Assembly (NCBI GenBank): GCA_002423395.1
Contig: DIVZ01000003.1
Span: 138,960 to 202,959, forward strand
Length of the DNA stretch: 64,000 nucleotides
Direction of reading: 5' to 3'
DNA from: Eubacteriaceae bacterium UBA6119
GTDB lineage: Bacteria > Bacillota > Clostridia > Eubacteriales > UBA1433
Shown here piece by piece: positions 33,012-42,152 of this stretch. Numbering within the stretch: position 1 is the first letter of the stretch; each line of letters starts with the position of its first letter. The notes beneath the pieces are model-generated. The model was not told the DNA's origin. It searched no databases and saw only the letters and a program-made list of their open reading frames with translations. Both the position numbers and the translations under genes were made by a program.

Positions 33012-33763
33012 AAACATATAATCTTAATAGTGCTGATATATTTAAAGGCTCTTTAATTTTAGTAAACAAAATGCACCCAATAAATAAATCAACCGATACA
33101 AATAAACTTATCGGTCTAAATCAAAACAAAAATATTCTTCTTGAGCGAAAAACAGCAGCTTGCTTTATGCGGTTAATAAATGAATTAAAATGCGAAAGAA
33201 AAATCATGCCGATAAGCGGATACAGAAGCTATGACGAGCAGAAAAAAATTTATGATGATTCATTGTCATCTAACGGAATAGAATTTACACAGAAATACGT
33301 TGCGCTGCCCGATTGCAGTGAGCATCAAACAGGGCTTGCGATAGACGTCGCAAAAAATTCAGATAAAATAAATTTTATTTGCCCTGATTTTCCTAACAGC
33401 GGAATATGCGCTGAATTTAATAAAAAAGCATCAGAGTACGGCTTTATTCAAAGGTATACAAAAGAAAAGGAAAACATAACAGGCATTTCATGCGAACCAT
33501 GGCATTTTCGATACGTTGGCATACCGCATGCTCATATAATTAACAAAAATAATTTCTGCCTTGAAGAATATTTAATTTTCATAAAAGAATTTAAGTATCA
33601 GAAAAAGCATTTAAAGATAAATATAAACAACAATGAAATAGAATTATTTTATATAGACTGTAAAAGAAATGAACGCATTGATTTAGACAACGTTGATTTA
33701 CTTGATATATCAGGCAACAATGAAGACGGGTTCATCGCTTCGGTTTTAAGGAGCGGTAAATGA
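33008..33763 (+). CDS. vanXY: VanXY-type D,D-dipeptidase/carboxypeptidase
   Basis: A 251-residue zinc peptidase of the VanY/VanXY family, which removes D-Ala from D-Ala-D-Ala dipeptide and from pentapeptide precursors. Zinc ligands are H106 and D113 (SEHQTGLAIDV) and H166; E163 is the catalytic base (CEPWHFRYVG). SGYRS at 70-74 is also conserved. It has no signal peptide, in keeping with a cytoplasmic VanXY rather than a membrane VanY. The C-terminal 65 residues form a small extra domain. It overlaps vanG by four bases (ATGA) and vanT by four. Confidence 0.88.
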   Translation: MKTYNLNSADIFKGSLILVNKMHPINKSTDTNKLIGLNQNKNILLERKTAACFMRLINELKCERKIMPISGYRSYDEQKKIYDDSLSSNGIEFTQKYVALPDCSEHQTGLAIDVAKNSDKINFICPDFPNSGICAEFNKKASEYGFIQRYTKEKENITGISCEPWHFRYVGIPHAHIINKNNFCLEEYLIFIKEFKYQKKHLKININNNEIELFYIDCKRNERIDLDNVDLLDISGNNEDGFIASVLRSGK

Positions 33764-34959
33764 AAAAACAAATTCTTTCAGAGCATTCATATTTTTATGA
33801 TATAAATCAAGCAACTGATTTAGAAGAAACACCATCAATAAATAAAAAATACAGAGCATGGGCTGAGATTGACCTTGCCGCTTTATGCCATAACGCGGAA
33901 GCGCTTAAAAATATTTTGCCAGACAAATGCTGCTTAATGCCTGTGCTAAAAGCCAATGCTTACGGCCATGGGGATATTGAATGCGCAAAAGCGTTAAATA
34001 GCATGGGTATATTTGCTTTCTGCGTAGCAACGTTGGAAGAGGCGATCCGACTTAGAAAAAACGGCGTTAAAGGGGATATATTAATTTTAGGATATACTGA
34101 CCCCGAAGAATGCAAATTAATTGCAGCTTATCAGCTTACGCAGACAGTAGTAAGTTTAAGTCATGCATTGGCAATGAATAAAAAAGGAATAAAAATTAAA
34201 GCTCATATAAAAATTGATACGGGAATGCATAGGCTGGGAATTGACTATGATAATATTTCTGAAATAGAAAATATTTTTAACTGCGGAAATTTAGAAATAA
34301 ACAGTATGTTTTCTCATCTGAGCGCTTCGGGCAGCCTTGCTTATGAAGACCTTTTATATACAAATATGCAAATTAAACGTTTTTTTGAAACTGCAACCTA
34401 TCTGCAATATAAAGGGTATAATACAGGCAAACTGCATTTGCAGGCCAGTTACGGAATATTAAATTATCCAAATCTGCCGTGCTACTATGCCAGAGCGGGA
34501 ATAGCGCTTTACGGGGTGCTAAGCAGCAATGAAAAAACTCTTATCAAACCCGACCTTCATCCCGTACTTAGTTTGAAAGCAAGAATTGCGGAAATAAAAA
34601 ATATTGCAGCAGGAGAATATATCGGTTATTCAAGGGCGTATACCGCAAAAAGTGATATGAAAATAGCGGCAGTTACAATAGGCTATGCGGACGGTGTGCC
34701 TAGAAATTTGAATAGAGATTTTTATATTCTTATAAGAGGGCAGAAAGCTTTTCTGGCAGGGCTGATATGTATGGACCAGCTTATAGTCGATATCACTAAT
34801 ATACCCGATGCGCAAGAAGGCGACGAGGTTACGATTATTGGAAAAGACGGCGATGAGGAGATTAGGTGCGAAGACCTTGCGCAAAAGTGCCATACAATAA
34901 GTAATGAAATTTTAAGCAGATTATCATCCAGATTAGATTACATTTTTATAAACGGATGA
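33760..34959 (+). CDS. vanT: VanT-type alanine/serine racemase, catalytic domain only
   Basis: A 399-residue PLP-dependent racemase of the alanine racemase fold. The PLP lysine is K64 in PVLKANAYGHG, and the C-terminal domain has IGYADGVPRNL and CMDQLIVDIT. It ends a vanG-vanXY operon by a four-base overlap, so its likely product is D-serine for VanG. Typical VanT proteins of about 700 residues carry an N-terminal ten-helix membrane domain that imports L-serine. Here only a 30-residue hydrophilic extension precedes the racemase. It could also be a plain alanine racemase recruited to the operon. Confidence 0.82.
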   Translation: MKKQILSEHSYFYDINQATDLEETPSINKKYRAWAEIDLAALCHNAEALKNILPDKCCLMPVLKANAYGHGDIECAKALNSMGIFAFCVATLEEAIRLRKNGVKGDILILGYTDPEECKLIAAYQLTQTVVSLSHALAMNKKGIKIKAHIKIDTGMHRLGIDYDNISEIENIFNCGNLEINSMFSHLSASGSLAYEDLLYTNMQIKRFFETATYLQYKGYNTGKLHLQASYGILNYPNLPCYYARAGIALYGVLSSNEKTLIKPDLHPVLSLKARIAEIKNIAAGEYIGYSRAYTAKSDMKIAAVTIGYADGVPRNLNRDFYILIRGQKAFLAGLICMDQLIVDITNIPDAQEGDEVTIIGKDGDEEIRCEDLAQKCHTISNEILSRLSSRLDYIFING

Positions 34960-34968
34960 TAAAACTTT

Positions 34969-35757
34969 CTAGGATTTATTTTTATTCATTAAATATCTTT
35001 TCTTATATTTTATATTCGCAGTTTTGCTTATCTTATTTATAATATTATAATTAACTATGCTGCCCACTACGCCTATTATAGGGATACTTTGAATAAACTT
35101 AGCTGTAAGCATCGCGTCCGAAAGCGAGTCTGCCGCCGTTTTAATATAATCGGTAAGAAGTAATTTCATATCTTCGTCTGTTTCAATTGAATTTTGCAGT
35201 TCGTTCAATTCAGTATTAAATTGTTTTTGCGTATCCTGCTCTGTAACGGAGGCGCATATTAAAAGCATTATATACGCTTTTTCTTTTTCGTCTTTATAAT
35301 CATACCCATAGCTTAAAGCTATCTCATATATTGTTTTCATAATAACCGCTATAAAAAGCGGTATATCTGGAAGCCCTATTCCCAAAAACCCGAGCACTCC
35401 GCCTTCCAAAACGCTTATTGACGAGTTTATCATTTTAGAATAGTTTGCGCGCCTGCTTATTTTTCTTATATGTTTGTTGCTGATTTTCTTATCCATTGCA
35501 TAGTCATTTATATCATATTCCAGCTGCGCTTTTTCTTTGCTGTATGTTTTTTCAATATATGCGGTTCCTTTTTCAAATACAATTAAAAAGCCTTTATAAA
35601 ACGCGGCGTCTAAAGCCGTTTTTACTTTCTTAGGTATTTTGCTTTCAATTTTGTTTTTTACAGGAGTTATGTTTATTGTTTTATTCTGATTTGAATCTAA
35701 CAAAGATTGTTCCTGTTTTTCAATTTTAGTTAATTGTTTTAATAATGTTTTGTTCAT
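34969..35757 (-). CDS. EcsC family protein
   Basis: A 262-residue protein of the EcsC family, of unknown biochemical role. It has a long basic helical N-terminus (residues 1-60). A central hydrophobic region with MINSSISVLEGGVLGFLGIGLPDIPLFIAVIMKTIYEIALSYG is the family hallmark. A C-terminal hydrophobic stretch (SIPIIGVVGSIVNYNIINKIS) follows. The only tie to the EcsAB transporter is the name. It converges with vanT, nine bases away, and is divergent from the germination operon. An AAAGGA ribosome binding site precedes the ATG. Confidence 0.85.
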   Translation of the reverse strand: MNKTLLKQLTKIEKQEQSLLDSNQNKTINITPVKNKIESKIPKKVKTALDAAFYKGFLIVFEKGTAYIEKTYSKEKAQLEYDINDYAMDKKISNKHIRKISRRANYSKMINSSISVLEGGVLGFLGIGLPDIPLFIAVIMKTIYEIALSYGYDYKDEKEKAYIMLLICASVTEQDTQKQFNTELNELQNSIETDEDMKLLLTDYIKTAADSLSDAMLTAKFIQSIPIIGVVGSIVNYNIINKISKTANIKYKKRYLMNKNKS

Positions 35758-35902
35758 AAACTAATCCTTTCATTTATTTATATATTAACACACCTAAATA
35801 TAAATATATGGAAATATTTACTGTGTTGTTAATTGTTTCTAATACTGTTTAATAATGACAAAAAAGCAGATAATATTGTAACAAAATTAAGGAGGAGTCA
35901 GC

Positions 35903-37564
35903 ATGTCTCTATTCCGAAAAAATAAAAAAAAATCAAACAGTGAAAAAAAAGATGCTGAGAATAAAGCTCAAAAATCTAATAGCGGCAAATTTCAAAGCAA
36001 TGATGCTGCTAAAGAGAATAATAACTTAAATTCAGGCAGTGCAGACGAATCGACCGGCTATACAAATGAAAAAACAAAGGAAATGAAGAGTAATCAATCC
36101 AGTGAAAAAAAATTATCCTCTTCGTTCGAAGATAATATTAAAATGATTGAAGAAATGTTTGACGGTGACGATACAATTGTTAGAAGAAATTTTCAAAGTA
36201 AACATGGATTAAAGTTATATATATTTTACAGCGACGGTCTTGTAAATTCAGTTGTATTAAATGAACATATAATGCAGCCTTTGCTTGAATGTGAAGTAAA
36301 GAAATGCCATGACTCTATAGATAATCTGCTAAATCATATCATAAACGTAAGCGAGACAAAAATAGTATCAAAACTAAAAGATATTGTGCAGGCAGTAAAT
36401 TACGGCGATACGATTATGTTTGTCGATGGTCAAGATGATGCAATTATAATGAGCAGTAAAGCCTTTTTTATGAGGGCAGCGGTAGAACCGGATAATGAAA
36501 AGTCTGCGAACGGCCCGAGAGAAGGATTTACAGAGGTACTGCTTGCGAACCTGTCGCTTGTTAAACGCAGACTAAGAACAGATAAACTGAAGATGAAGTA
36601 TTACAGTTTTGGACGAAGAACGCATACACAAGCGTGCATTTGCTATATTGACGGCATTGTTAATGAAGAAGTATTGAAAGAATTATATAATCGTCTTGAT
36701 AAAATTGATATAGATAGTGTACTTGATGTAAATTATTTAGCTGAGTATATACGTGATTCAAAGTATACGCTTTTTCGTCAGTCGGGCATAACAGAAAAAC
36801 CCGATGTTGTGGTAGCTAAAATACTTGAGGGCAGAATAGCAATTTTTGTAGACGGTTCGCCTGTCGTTATGACGGTGCCTTTTTTGTTTATAGAAAACTT
36901 TCAAATGGGTGATGATTATTATACAAATTATTTTTACGGTACAATTGGAAGGCTTATAAGAATAAGTTCTTATTTTTTGACGATTTTAGTTCCCTCTTTA
37001 TATCTGGCCATTGTAGCGTTCCATAAAGAAATGCTGCCTACGGTATTTTTAATAAATGTAGCCGCAGAAAGAAGCGGCGTGCCTTTTCCTGTTATTATTG
37101 AAATGGTGATAATGTTTATTGTATTTGATATTTTAAGAGAAGCGGGTGTGAGAATGCCTACGGGTGTAGGCACAGCATTAAGCATAGTAGGAGCAATTGT
37201 TATAGGTCAGGCTGCCGTTGAGGCAAGTCTCGTCGACGCGCCCGTTATTATAATAGTCGCGTTTTCATCTATTACAGGGCTGCTAAACCCCAAAATGGGA
37301 GCTGCTGTTGTTGTATTTAGGATGTTTTTTATAATACTAGCAGGAATGTTTGGGTTATATGGTTTTATTTTATCTTTTTCAATTTTAATAATACATTTAT
37401 ACAACCTAACATCTTTAGGAGTGCCGCAGCTGAAAAACTATGATGATATTGAGTATGAAAATATAAAAGACATATTTATAAGAGGACCTTGGCCTAAGAT
37501 GAAAACACGTCCGTCAATAGCGCAGGACAGCATTAGGATGAAAATAAACAATGAAAAAGAATAA
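35903..37564 (+). CDS. Spore germination receptor A subunit (GerA family)
   Basis: A 553-residue membrane protein of the GerAA/GerKA type, one part of the germinant receptor in the inner spore membrane. Residues 1-75 are a hydrophilic Lys/Ser/Asn-rich tail. Residues 80-350 form the soluble GerA domain, with VLLANLSLVKRRLRTDKLKMKYYSFGRR and FVDGSPVVMTVPFLFIENFQMGDDYYTNY as clear family blocks. About five membrane helices follow (residues 350-520). AAGGAGGAG precedes the ATG. First gene of a four-gene operon (A, C, small D-like, B); expression in the forespore is expected. Confidence 0.93.
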   Translation: MSLFRKNKKKSNSEKKDAENKAQKSNSGKFQSNDAAKENNNLNSGSADESTGYTNEKTKEMKSNQSSEKKLSSSFEDNIKMIEEMFDGDDTIVRRNFQSKHGLKLYIFYSDGLVNSVVLNEHIMQPLLECEVKKCHDSIDNLLNHIINVSETKIVSKLKDIVQAVNYGDTIMFVDGQDDAIIMSSKAFFMRAAVEPDNEKSANGPREGFTEVLLANLSLVKRRLRTDKLKMKYYSFGRRTHTQACICYIDGIVNEEVLKELYNRLDKIDIDSVLDVNYLAEYIRDSKYTLFRQSGITEKPDVVVAKILEGRIAIFVDGSPVVMTVPFLFIENFQMGDDYYTNYFYGTIGRLIRISSYFLTILVPSLYLAIVAFHKEMLPTVFLINVAAERSGVPFPVIIEMVIMFIVFDILREAGVRMPTGVGTALSIVGAIVIGQAAVEASLVDAPVIIIVAFSSITGLLNPKMGAAVVVFRMFFIILAGMFGLYGFILSFSILIIHLYNLTSLGVPQLKNYDDIEYENIKDIFIRGPWPKMKTRPSIAQDSIRMKINNEKE

Positions 37565-38702
37565 AGTTAAGAAAATTATTACTGTTATATTAATTATTTG
37601 CGTTTGCATCTCATTTTCCTCTTGCTGGGATTATATAGGTTTAAATGAAATAGGAATTACAACAGGAGTCGCTATAGATAAGGAAGGGGATAATTATAAG
37701 CTGACGCTTGAGGTAGTAGACTTGGTAAAAAGCAACAAAGAAAAAGGGACAACACCTTTATATGTTGAATGTGAAGGCAAGACTGTTTTGGAAGCAGTAA
37801 GAAACTCTAAAAACATATCAGCTACAAAAATGTTTTGGGGGCATATTGCGGTTATAATTATAAGCGAGCAAATAGCGCAAGAAGAAGGCATATTAAAGTG
37901 TCTTGAAATATTTCAAAGAGATGCCGAGCCAAGAGAAACTATTAATATAATCATTTCCCAAGAAAAAACGGCGAAAGATCTTATTATGGCACAAGGACTA
38001 ACAACTGCTTTAAACGCTTTAGAACTTAGAGATATAGTTGCGGAAGACCATTCAGTTACATCAAAAACCGGAGACGTGCAGTTTTATCAAGCTATAGACG
38101 TTTTAAACAAACAAGGAAGAGAGTTGGTATTACCGGCTTTTCGTATTATAAAAAATGATGATATTTTAACAGGCCAATCTAACGGTGTAGCACTATTTGA
38201 TAAAGACAAGCTTATCGGCTATTTATCGCCTGAAGATACTTTTTTTTATCTTTTTGTAATTAATGAAGTAAAAGGAGGAGTATTCTCAACGCAATTAGAA
38301 GAAGACAAAGAGGATAGTATTGTATTTGAAATTAACGGTTCAAAAACAAAAATGGATTATGAATATGACGAAGAAAAAGATAAGTTTAAAATAATAATAG
38401 AAATTGATACAAATGTTTTTATTGCGCAAAGAAGATTGATGCAGGAGACGTACAATCAGAAAGAAATAGAAAAAATCCAGAAAGAAGCGGGAGAGTATTT
38501 GGAAGAAAACATCAAATCAATGATAAAAAAGGTTCAAACGGAATATGATTCCGATATTTTCGCTTTCGGCAATTTAATATACAGGAAAAAACCAAAGCTT
38601 TGGGACAAGGTATCCGATAATTGGGACAGGTATTTTAAAGAAACTGAAGTTGAAATTAAATCAAATATTCATATTAAAAATACAGCGTCATTAACTAAAT
38701 AG
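37551..38702 (+). CDS. Spore germination receptor C subunit (lipoprotein)
   Basis: A 383-residue Ger(x)C protein, a lipoprotein on the outer face of the inner spore membrane. The signal peptide ends in FSSC-W, so Cys at residue 25 should carry the lipid. The mature part begins DYIGLNEIGITTGVAIDKEGDNYKL, typical of the family, and the second domain with YDEEKDKFKIIIEIDTN fits as well. It overlaps the A subunit by 14 bases, which implies translational coupling. Together with A, B and the small subunit it should form a germinant-gated channel. Confidence 0.92.
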   Translation: MKKNKVKKIITVILIICVCISFSSCWDYIGLNEIGITTGVAIDKEGDNYKLTLEVVDLVKSNKEKGTTPLYVECEGKTVLEAVRNSKNISATKMFWGHIAVIIISEQIAQEEGILKCLEIFQRDAEPRETINIIISQEKTAKDLIMAQGLTTALNALELRDIVAEDHSVTSKTGDVQFYQAIDVLNKQGRELVLPAFRIIKNDDILTGQSNGVALFDKDKLIGYLSPEDTFFYLFVINEVKGGVFSTQLEEDKEDSIVFEINGSKTKMDYEYDEEKDKFKIIIEIDTNVFIAQRRLMQETYNQKEIEKIQKEAGEYLEENIKSMIKKVQTEYDSDIFAFGNLIYRKKPKLWDKVSDNWDRYFKETEVEIKSNIHIKNTASLTK

Positions 38703-38712
38703 AGAGGTTAAT

Positions 38713-38925
38713 ATGGAAAATGCATTTATTCTTCTCGCTTATACAATTGTTATTGTTTTTGGGTTTGTCCCGATAATTAAAAAAAAACATACAAGTGAAA
38801 TTACAGTATATTCATTTTTGCTGATATTAAGCGCGGGATTGCTGATATTTAAATTATTCATTTCTCCCGATTCAAAATCAATATCAGAGGTTATAACAAA
38901 TTTTATAACAGGCTTAAAACAGTAA
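38713..38925 (+). CDS. Small germinant-receptor D-like subunit
   Basis: A 70-residue protein with two membrane segments (about residues 5-22 and 33-51) and a short charged tail. Its place between the C and B genes of a germination operon, and its two-helix layout of about 70 residues, match the D subunits known in some gerA operons, which modulate germinant response. Sequence alone would not identify it. GAGAGG precedes the ATG, and the B gene starts seven bases after its stop. Confidence 0.75.
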   Translation: MENAFILLAYTIVIVFGFVPIIKKKHTSEITVYSFLLILSAGLLIFKLFISPDSKSISEVITNFITGLKQ

Positions 38926-38931
38926 AGGCTA

Positions 38932-40065
38932 ATGTTAATTATGAAAAAAGAAGCAATTACAACTAAACAGTTAATTTTTTTAATGATGCTGTTTATATTC
39001 GGCACCACCTCGACGATAGGGGTTCATACAGGCGTTACGCAGGACGCATGGATTTCAACAATTCTGGCAATTATATTTTCTTTGCCTATGGTTGTTGTTT
39101 TTGCACGCATAATAAGCCTGTATCCCGAAAAAAATCTTTTCGACATCATGCAGGAAGTGTTTGGACCTGTTACAGGTAAAATACTTATTATACTGATGAT
39201 ATGGTACGCTTTATTTGCTGGGTCAAATGTTGTTTGCATAATTAATAATTTTATCAAAATAACATCTTTAATTGGCACCCCGAGGTTAATAATTTCAATA
39301 ACCTTTATTGCAATTGCTGCATATCTCGCTATAAGCAAGCTTAATGGGTTTGGGAAAGGCTCTGTTACTGTTTTTTTTATTGTAATTGCCGCAACAGTTA
39401 TAACAATTCTTATGTCATTAGGGAAAATAAAGAATTTTAATAATTTATTTCCTATTGCAAACCATAGCATATCTCAAATCGCAGGTGGAGCGTGGGATAT
39501 ATTTGCGATGCCTTTTGCTGAAGTTGTGTTATTTTTAGGGCTTGCCGATGTTATAAAGCGCAAAAAAAATGAAAGTATATACAAAGCGTTTATTTACGCG
39601 ACTTTAATTGCAGGCGTGATTTTGTTGATTGTAAACTTAAGAAACTTGCTTCTATTGGGTTCTTATTTATTAGAATCTTCTTATTTTCCTTCTTATAAGA
39701 CGGCACGTATATTAGGGATAAAAGATATACTTGAGAGAATAGAGGGCCTGCTTACTTATAATTTCATGATGGCAGGTATTGCTAAACTTACTGTATGCAT
39801 AATATTCGCCGCAAAAGGAACGACAAAATTGTTCGGACTTAAAAACTATAAAACGTTAATCGCCCCAATTTCGCTTCTTTTGTTATCGCTATGTCTGGTG
39901 GGCAATGACAATATCATAGAAATATTTGATTTTATACATGTTTATAAATATTACGCGCTTCCCTTTCAGATAATCATTCCGCTCATAGTCTGGATAGGAG
40001 CGGAAATAAAAACCCGAAGCGATAAAACAAAATCAGAAAATACCCAAAGCATACCTGAGCCGTAA
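38932..40065 (+). CDS. Spore germination receptor B subunit (GerAB-type permease)
   Basis: A 377-residue membrane protein with ten or eleven helices, of the endospore germination permease family inside the APC superfamily. KEAITTKQLIFLMMLFIFGTTS is the family-typical first helix, where germinant amino acids are thought to bind; NLFDIMQEVFGPVTGKIL follows in the next loop. The ATG at 38932 is three bases from AAAGG, while an in-frame ATG at 38941 is twelve bases away, so the start is uncertain by three codons. Last gene of the germination operon. The germinant is unknown. Confidence 0.92.
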   Translation: MLIMKKEAITTKQLIFLMMLFIFGTTSTIGVHTGVTQDAWISTILAIIFSLPMVVVFARIISLYPEKNLFDIMQEVFGPVTGKILIILMIWYALFAGSNVVCIINNFIKITSLIGTPRLIISITFIAIAAYLAISKLNGFGKGSVTVFFIVIAATVITILMSLGKIKNFNNLFPIANHSISQIAGGAWDIFAMPFAEVVLFLGLADVIKRKKNESIYKAFIYATLIAGVILLIVNLRNLLLLGSYLLESSYFPSYKTARILGIKDILERIEGLLTYNFMMAGIAKLTVCIIFAAKGTTKLFGLKNYKTLIAPISLLLLSLCLVGNDNIIEIFDFIHVYKYYALPFQIIIPLIVWIGAEIKTRSDKTKSENTQSIPEP

Positions 40066-40165
40066 TGGACAAATAAAATTTTTATAAACTTTGTCAAACC
40101 CTTATAAAAGAATGATTTATAACTTTTGAGCATAAAATTATATGACAAAAAAATAAAAGGGTGAG

Positions 40166-40900
40166 ATGAGGATGAACAAAAAAAAGATAGCTGTGTTGCT
40201 TATAATTTTCATTGCAATCATTGCATGCGCGGTGTCGTACATTAAATTTACTAGCATTTACGCGAATAATCAGGTTATGCCTCTTAAAGGAGTTAAAGTT
40301 GTCATTGACTCGGGACACGGCGGTCTAGACCCTGGTAAGACGGGAATTAACGGAGAAGATGAAGCCGTACTTAATTTAAAAATAGCTTTTAAACTTAAAC
40401 AAACGCTTGAAATAATGGGCGCGGAAGTTGTAATGACCAGAGAGGTAAACGACGGGTTAATGGAAGGCGGTCAGGCGTGGCATAAAGACGACGATATGCG
40501 CATTCGGCACGGTATAATACAAAACAGCGGAGCTGATATTATGATAAGCATTCATCTGGATTCTCATATGTCCGACAGAAGCGTATCAGGCACAGGGGTT
40601 TTATACTATGGAAAAAGTGAATATTCCAAAGAGCTGGCGCAGGCGATAACAGAAAGATTGAAGGTTCTTGATACAGACGGAAAGATGCGCGAGATTAAGC
40701 AGCGTGATAATTTGCTTATACTGAAAAACAATCCTATGCCTTCGGTTATAGTTGAGTGCGGGTTTATATCAAACGCGGCCGAAGAAAAACTTTTACAGAA
40801 AGATTCGCACCAATCAAAAATAGCGCTTGAAATTGCGCGGGGCATTGTTGACTTTATTTATGAAAATGCTTATTTTAAAAATAAATTATCTGTATTATAA
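40166..40900 (+). CDS. cwlD: N-acetylmuramoyl-L-alanine amidase, CwlD-like
   Basis: A 244-residue amidase_3 enzyme that cleaves the amide between muramic acid and L-alanine. The N-terminal hydrophobic segment (residues 9-30) is a signal or anchor. The catalytic domain starts KVVIDSGHGGLDPGKTG (His zinc ligand). It continues with GEDEAVLNL (Glu ligand), SIHLDSH (His ligand) and ends with VECGFISNAAEE (catalytic Glu). It lacks cell-wall-binding repeats, as CwlD does, which makes muramic-delta-lactam in spore cortex. Its place after the germination operon supports a spore role. The ATG at 40172 is an alternative start. Confidence 0.85.
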   Translation: MRMNKKKIAVLLIIFIAIIACAVSYIKFTSIYANNQVMPLKGVKVVIDSGHGGLDPGKTGINGEDEAVLNLKIAFKLKQTLEIMGAEVVMTREVNDGLMEGGQAWHKDDDMRIRHGIIQNSGADIMISIHLDSHMSDRSVSGTGVLYYGKSEYSKELAQAITERLKVLDTDGKMREIKQRDNLLILKNNPMPSVIVECGFISNAAEEKLLQKDSHQSKIALEIARGIVDFIYENAYFKNKLSVL

Positions 40901-40936
40901 TAAAAGCAAACATACATAATATTAAGGAGACAATAT

Positions 40937-41728
40937 ATGCATAGAGCGATAGGAGTTCTGGATTCAGGTGTGGGAGGGCTTACTGCGGTAAAACAAATAC
41001 AAAAAATACTGCCCAATGAAAATATTATATACTTCGGGGATTCTCTGCGTATGCCTTACGGCAACCGTACATATGAGGAAATAAGGGAATACGCAAATAA
41101 AATAATAAAATTTTTGGAATACAAAAATGTAAAATCCATAGCTATAGCCTGCAATACCGTATCATCCCAGATAGAAAGCCTTAAAGCGACTGTGCCGCTT
41201 TTCAGTATTGTAAAATACGGATGTATGCAGGCGGCTGAAGAAGCTGAAGATAAAAAAATAGGTCTCATCGCCACGGTAGCAACAGTAAAAAGCGGCGTAT
41301 ATGAATATACGATGGAAAAAATAAATCCCGATATAAAGCTGATATCAAACGATTCAAGCAGACTGCCTAAAGTAATAAACAGCCAGATGGAAAACATTCT
41401 GCTCTTATATGAACTCATAAAAGAATGCATTGACCCTATATATAAACAAAATGTAAAAACGTTAATACTTGGGTGCAGCCATTTTCCTATAATAGAAAAC
41501 GAAATAAAGAGCATGTATCCGTCGCTTAAATTAATAGACCCGGCGGAAAGACAAGTAAAAGAACTCAAAAAATATTTAGTGCGCAACAATATGGACAACA
41601 AAAAGGAAAACGGAAAATTTACTCATCTTTACACAACTGCGGACATGCTTGAATATGTTGCAAGCATAAAACGCCTTGATTTGAAATTTACAAAACTTGA
41701 AGAAGTTAAACTAATGCCCGGAGATTAA
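40937..41728 (+). CDS. murI: Glutamate racemase
   Basis: A 263-residue cofactor-independent racemase that makes D-glutamate for peptidoglycan. The start GVLDSGVGGLTAVKQIQ and FGDSLRMPYGNRT are family signatures. The two catalytic cysteines are C72 (ACNTVSS) and C180 (LGCSHFPI). The length is normal. An AAGGAG ribosome binding site precedes the ATG. It is followed after 19 bp by ridA and may be co-transcribed with it. Confidence 0.93.
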   Translation: MHRAIGVLDSGVGGLTAVKQIQKILPNENIIYFGDSLRMPYGNRTYEEIREYANKIIKFLEYKNVKSIAIACNTVSSQIESLKATVPLFSIVKYGCMQAAEEAEDKKIGLIATVATVKSGVYEYTMEKINPDIKLISNDSSRLPKVINSQMENILLLYELIKECIDPIYKQNVKTLILGCSHFPIIENEIKSMYPSLKLIDPAERQVKELKKYLVRNNMDNKKENGKFTHLYTTADMLEYVASIKRLDLKFTKLEEVKLMPGD

Positions 41729-41747
41729 ATTATATAAAGAGGTAATT

Positions 41748-42125
41748 ATGAAAAAGATAATTAATACGCAGCTCGCCCCTAAAGCCGTAGGACCGTACTC
41801 GCAAGCGGTTATTGCAGGAAATACGCTTTATATTTCAGGTCAGCTGGGAATTGATCCTGCTGTATCAAAGCTTGTGGAAGGCGGCGTTATTGAACAAGCG
41901 CATCAGGCGCTTAGAAATATGGGAGAAATATTAAAAGAAGCAGGATATTCATATGATGATGTGGTAAAAACCACAGTGCTGTTAAATGATATAGGCGATT
42001 TTGTTGAAGTAAATAAGGTATATATGCAGTATTTTACTTCATCTTATCCCGCAAGGGCTGCGTATCAAGTAGCTGCCCTGCCGATAGGCGGTCTTGTAGA
42101 AATAGAAGCTATAGCCGTAAAATGA
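41748..42125 (+). CDS. ridA: RidA family enamine/imine deaminase
   Basis: A 125-residue protein of the YjgF/YER057c/UK114 family, which hydrolyses reactive enamines and imines released by PLP enzymes. The blocks PKAVGPYSQAVIAGNTLYISGQLG and YPARAAYQVAALPIGGLVEIEAIA are present; the Arg in PARAAYQV is the catalytic, substrate-binding arginine. Family members act as trimers in the cytoplasm. GAGG precedes the ATG, and a bidirectional terminator follows. Confidence 0.93.
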   Translation: MKKIINTQLAPKAVGPYSQAVIAGNTLYISGQLGIDPAVSKLVEGGVIEQAHQALRNMGEILKEAGYSYDDVVKTTVLLNDIGDFVEVNKVYMQYFTSSYPARAAYQVAALPIGGLVEIEAIAVK

Positions 42126-42130
42126 TGAAA

Positions 42131-42152
42131 AAAACAGACGCAAGTCTGTTTT
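42131..42152. terminator. Bidirectional terminator between ridA and prmC
   Basis: AAAACAGAC/GTCTGTTTT stem with a GCAA loop; T runs on both strands. It reaches the prmC stop codon. Confidence 0.9.
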
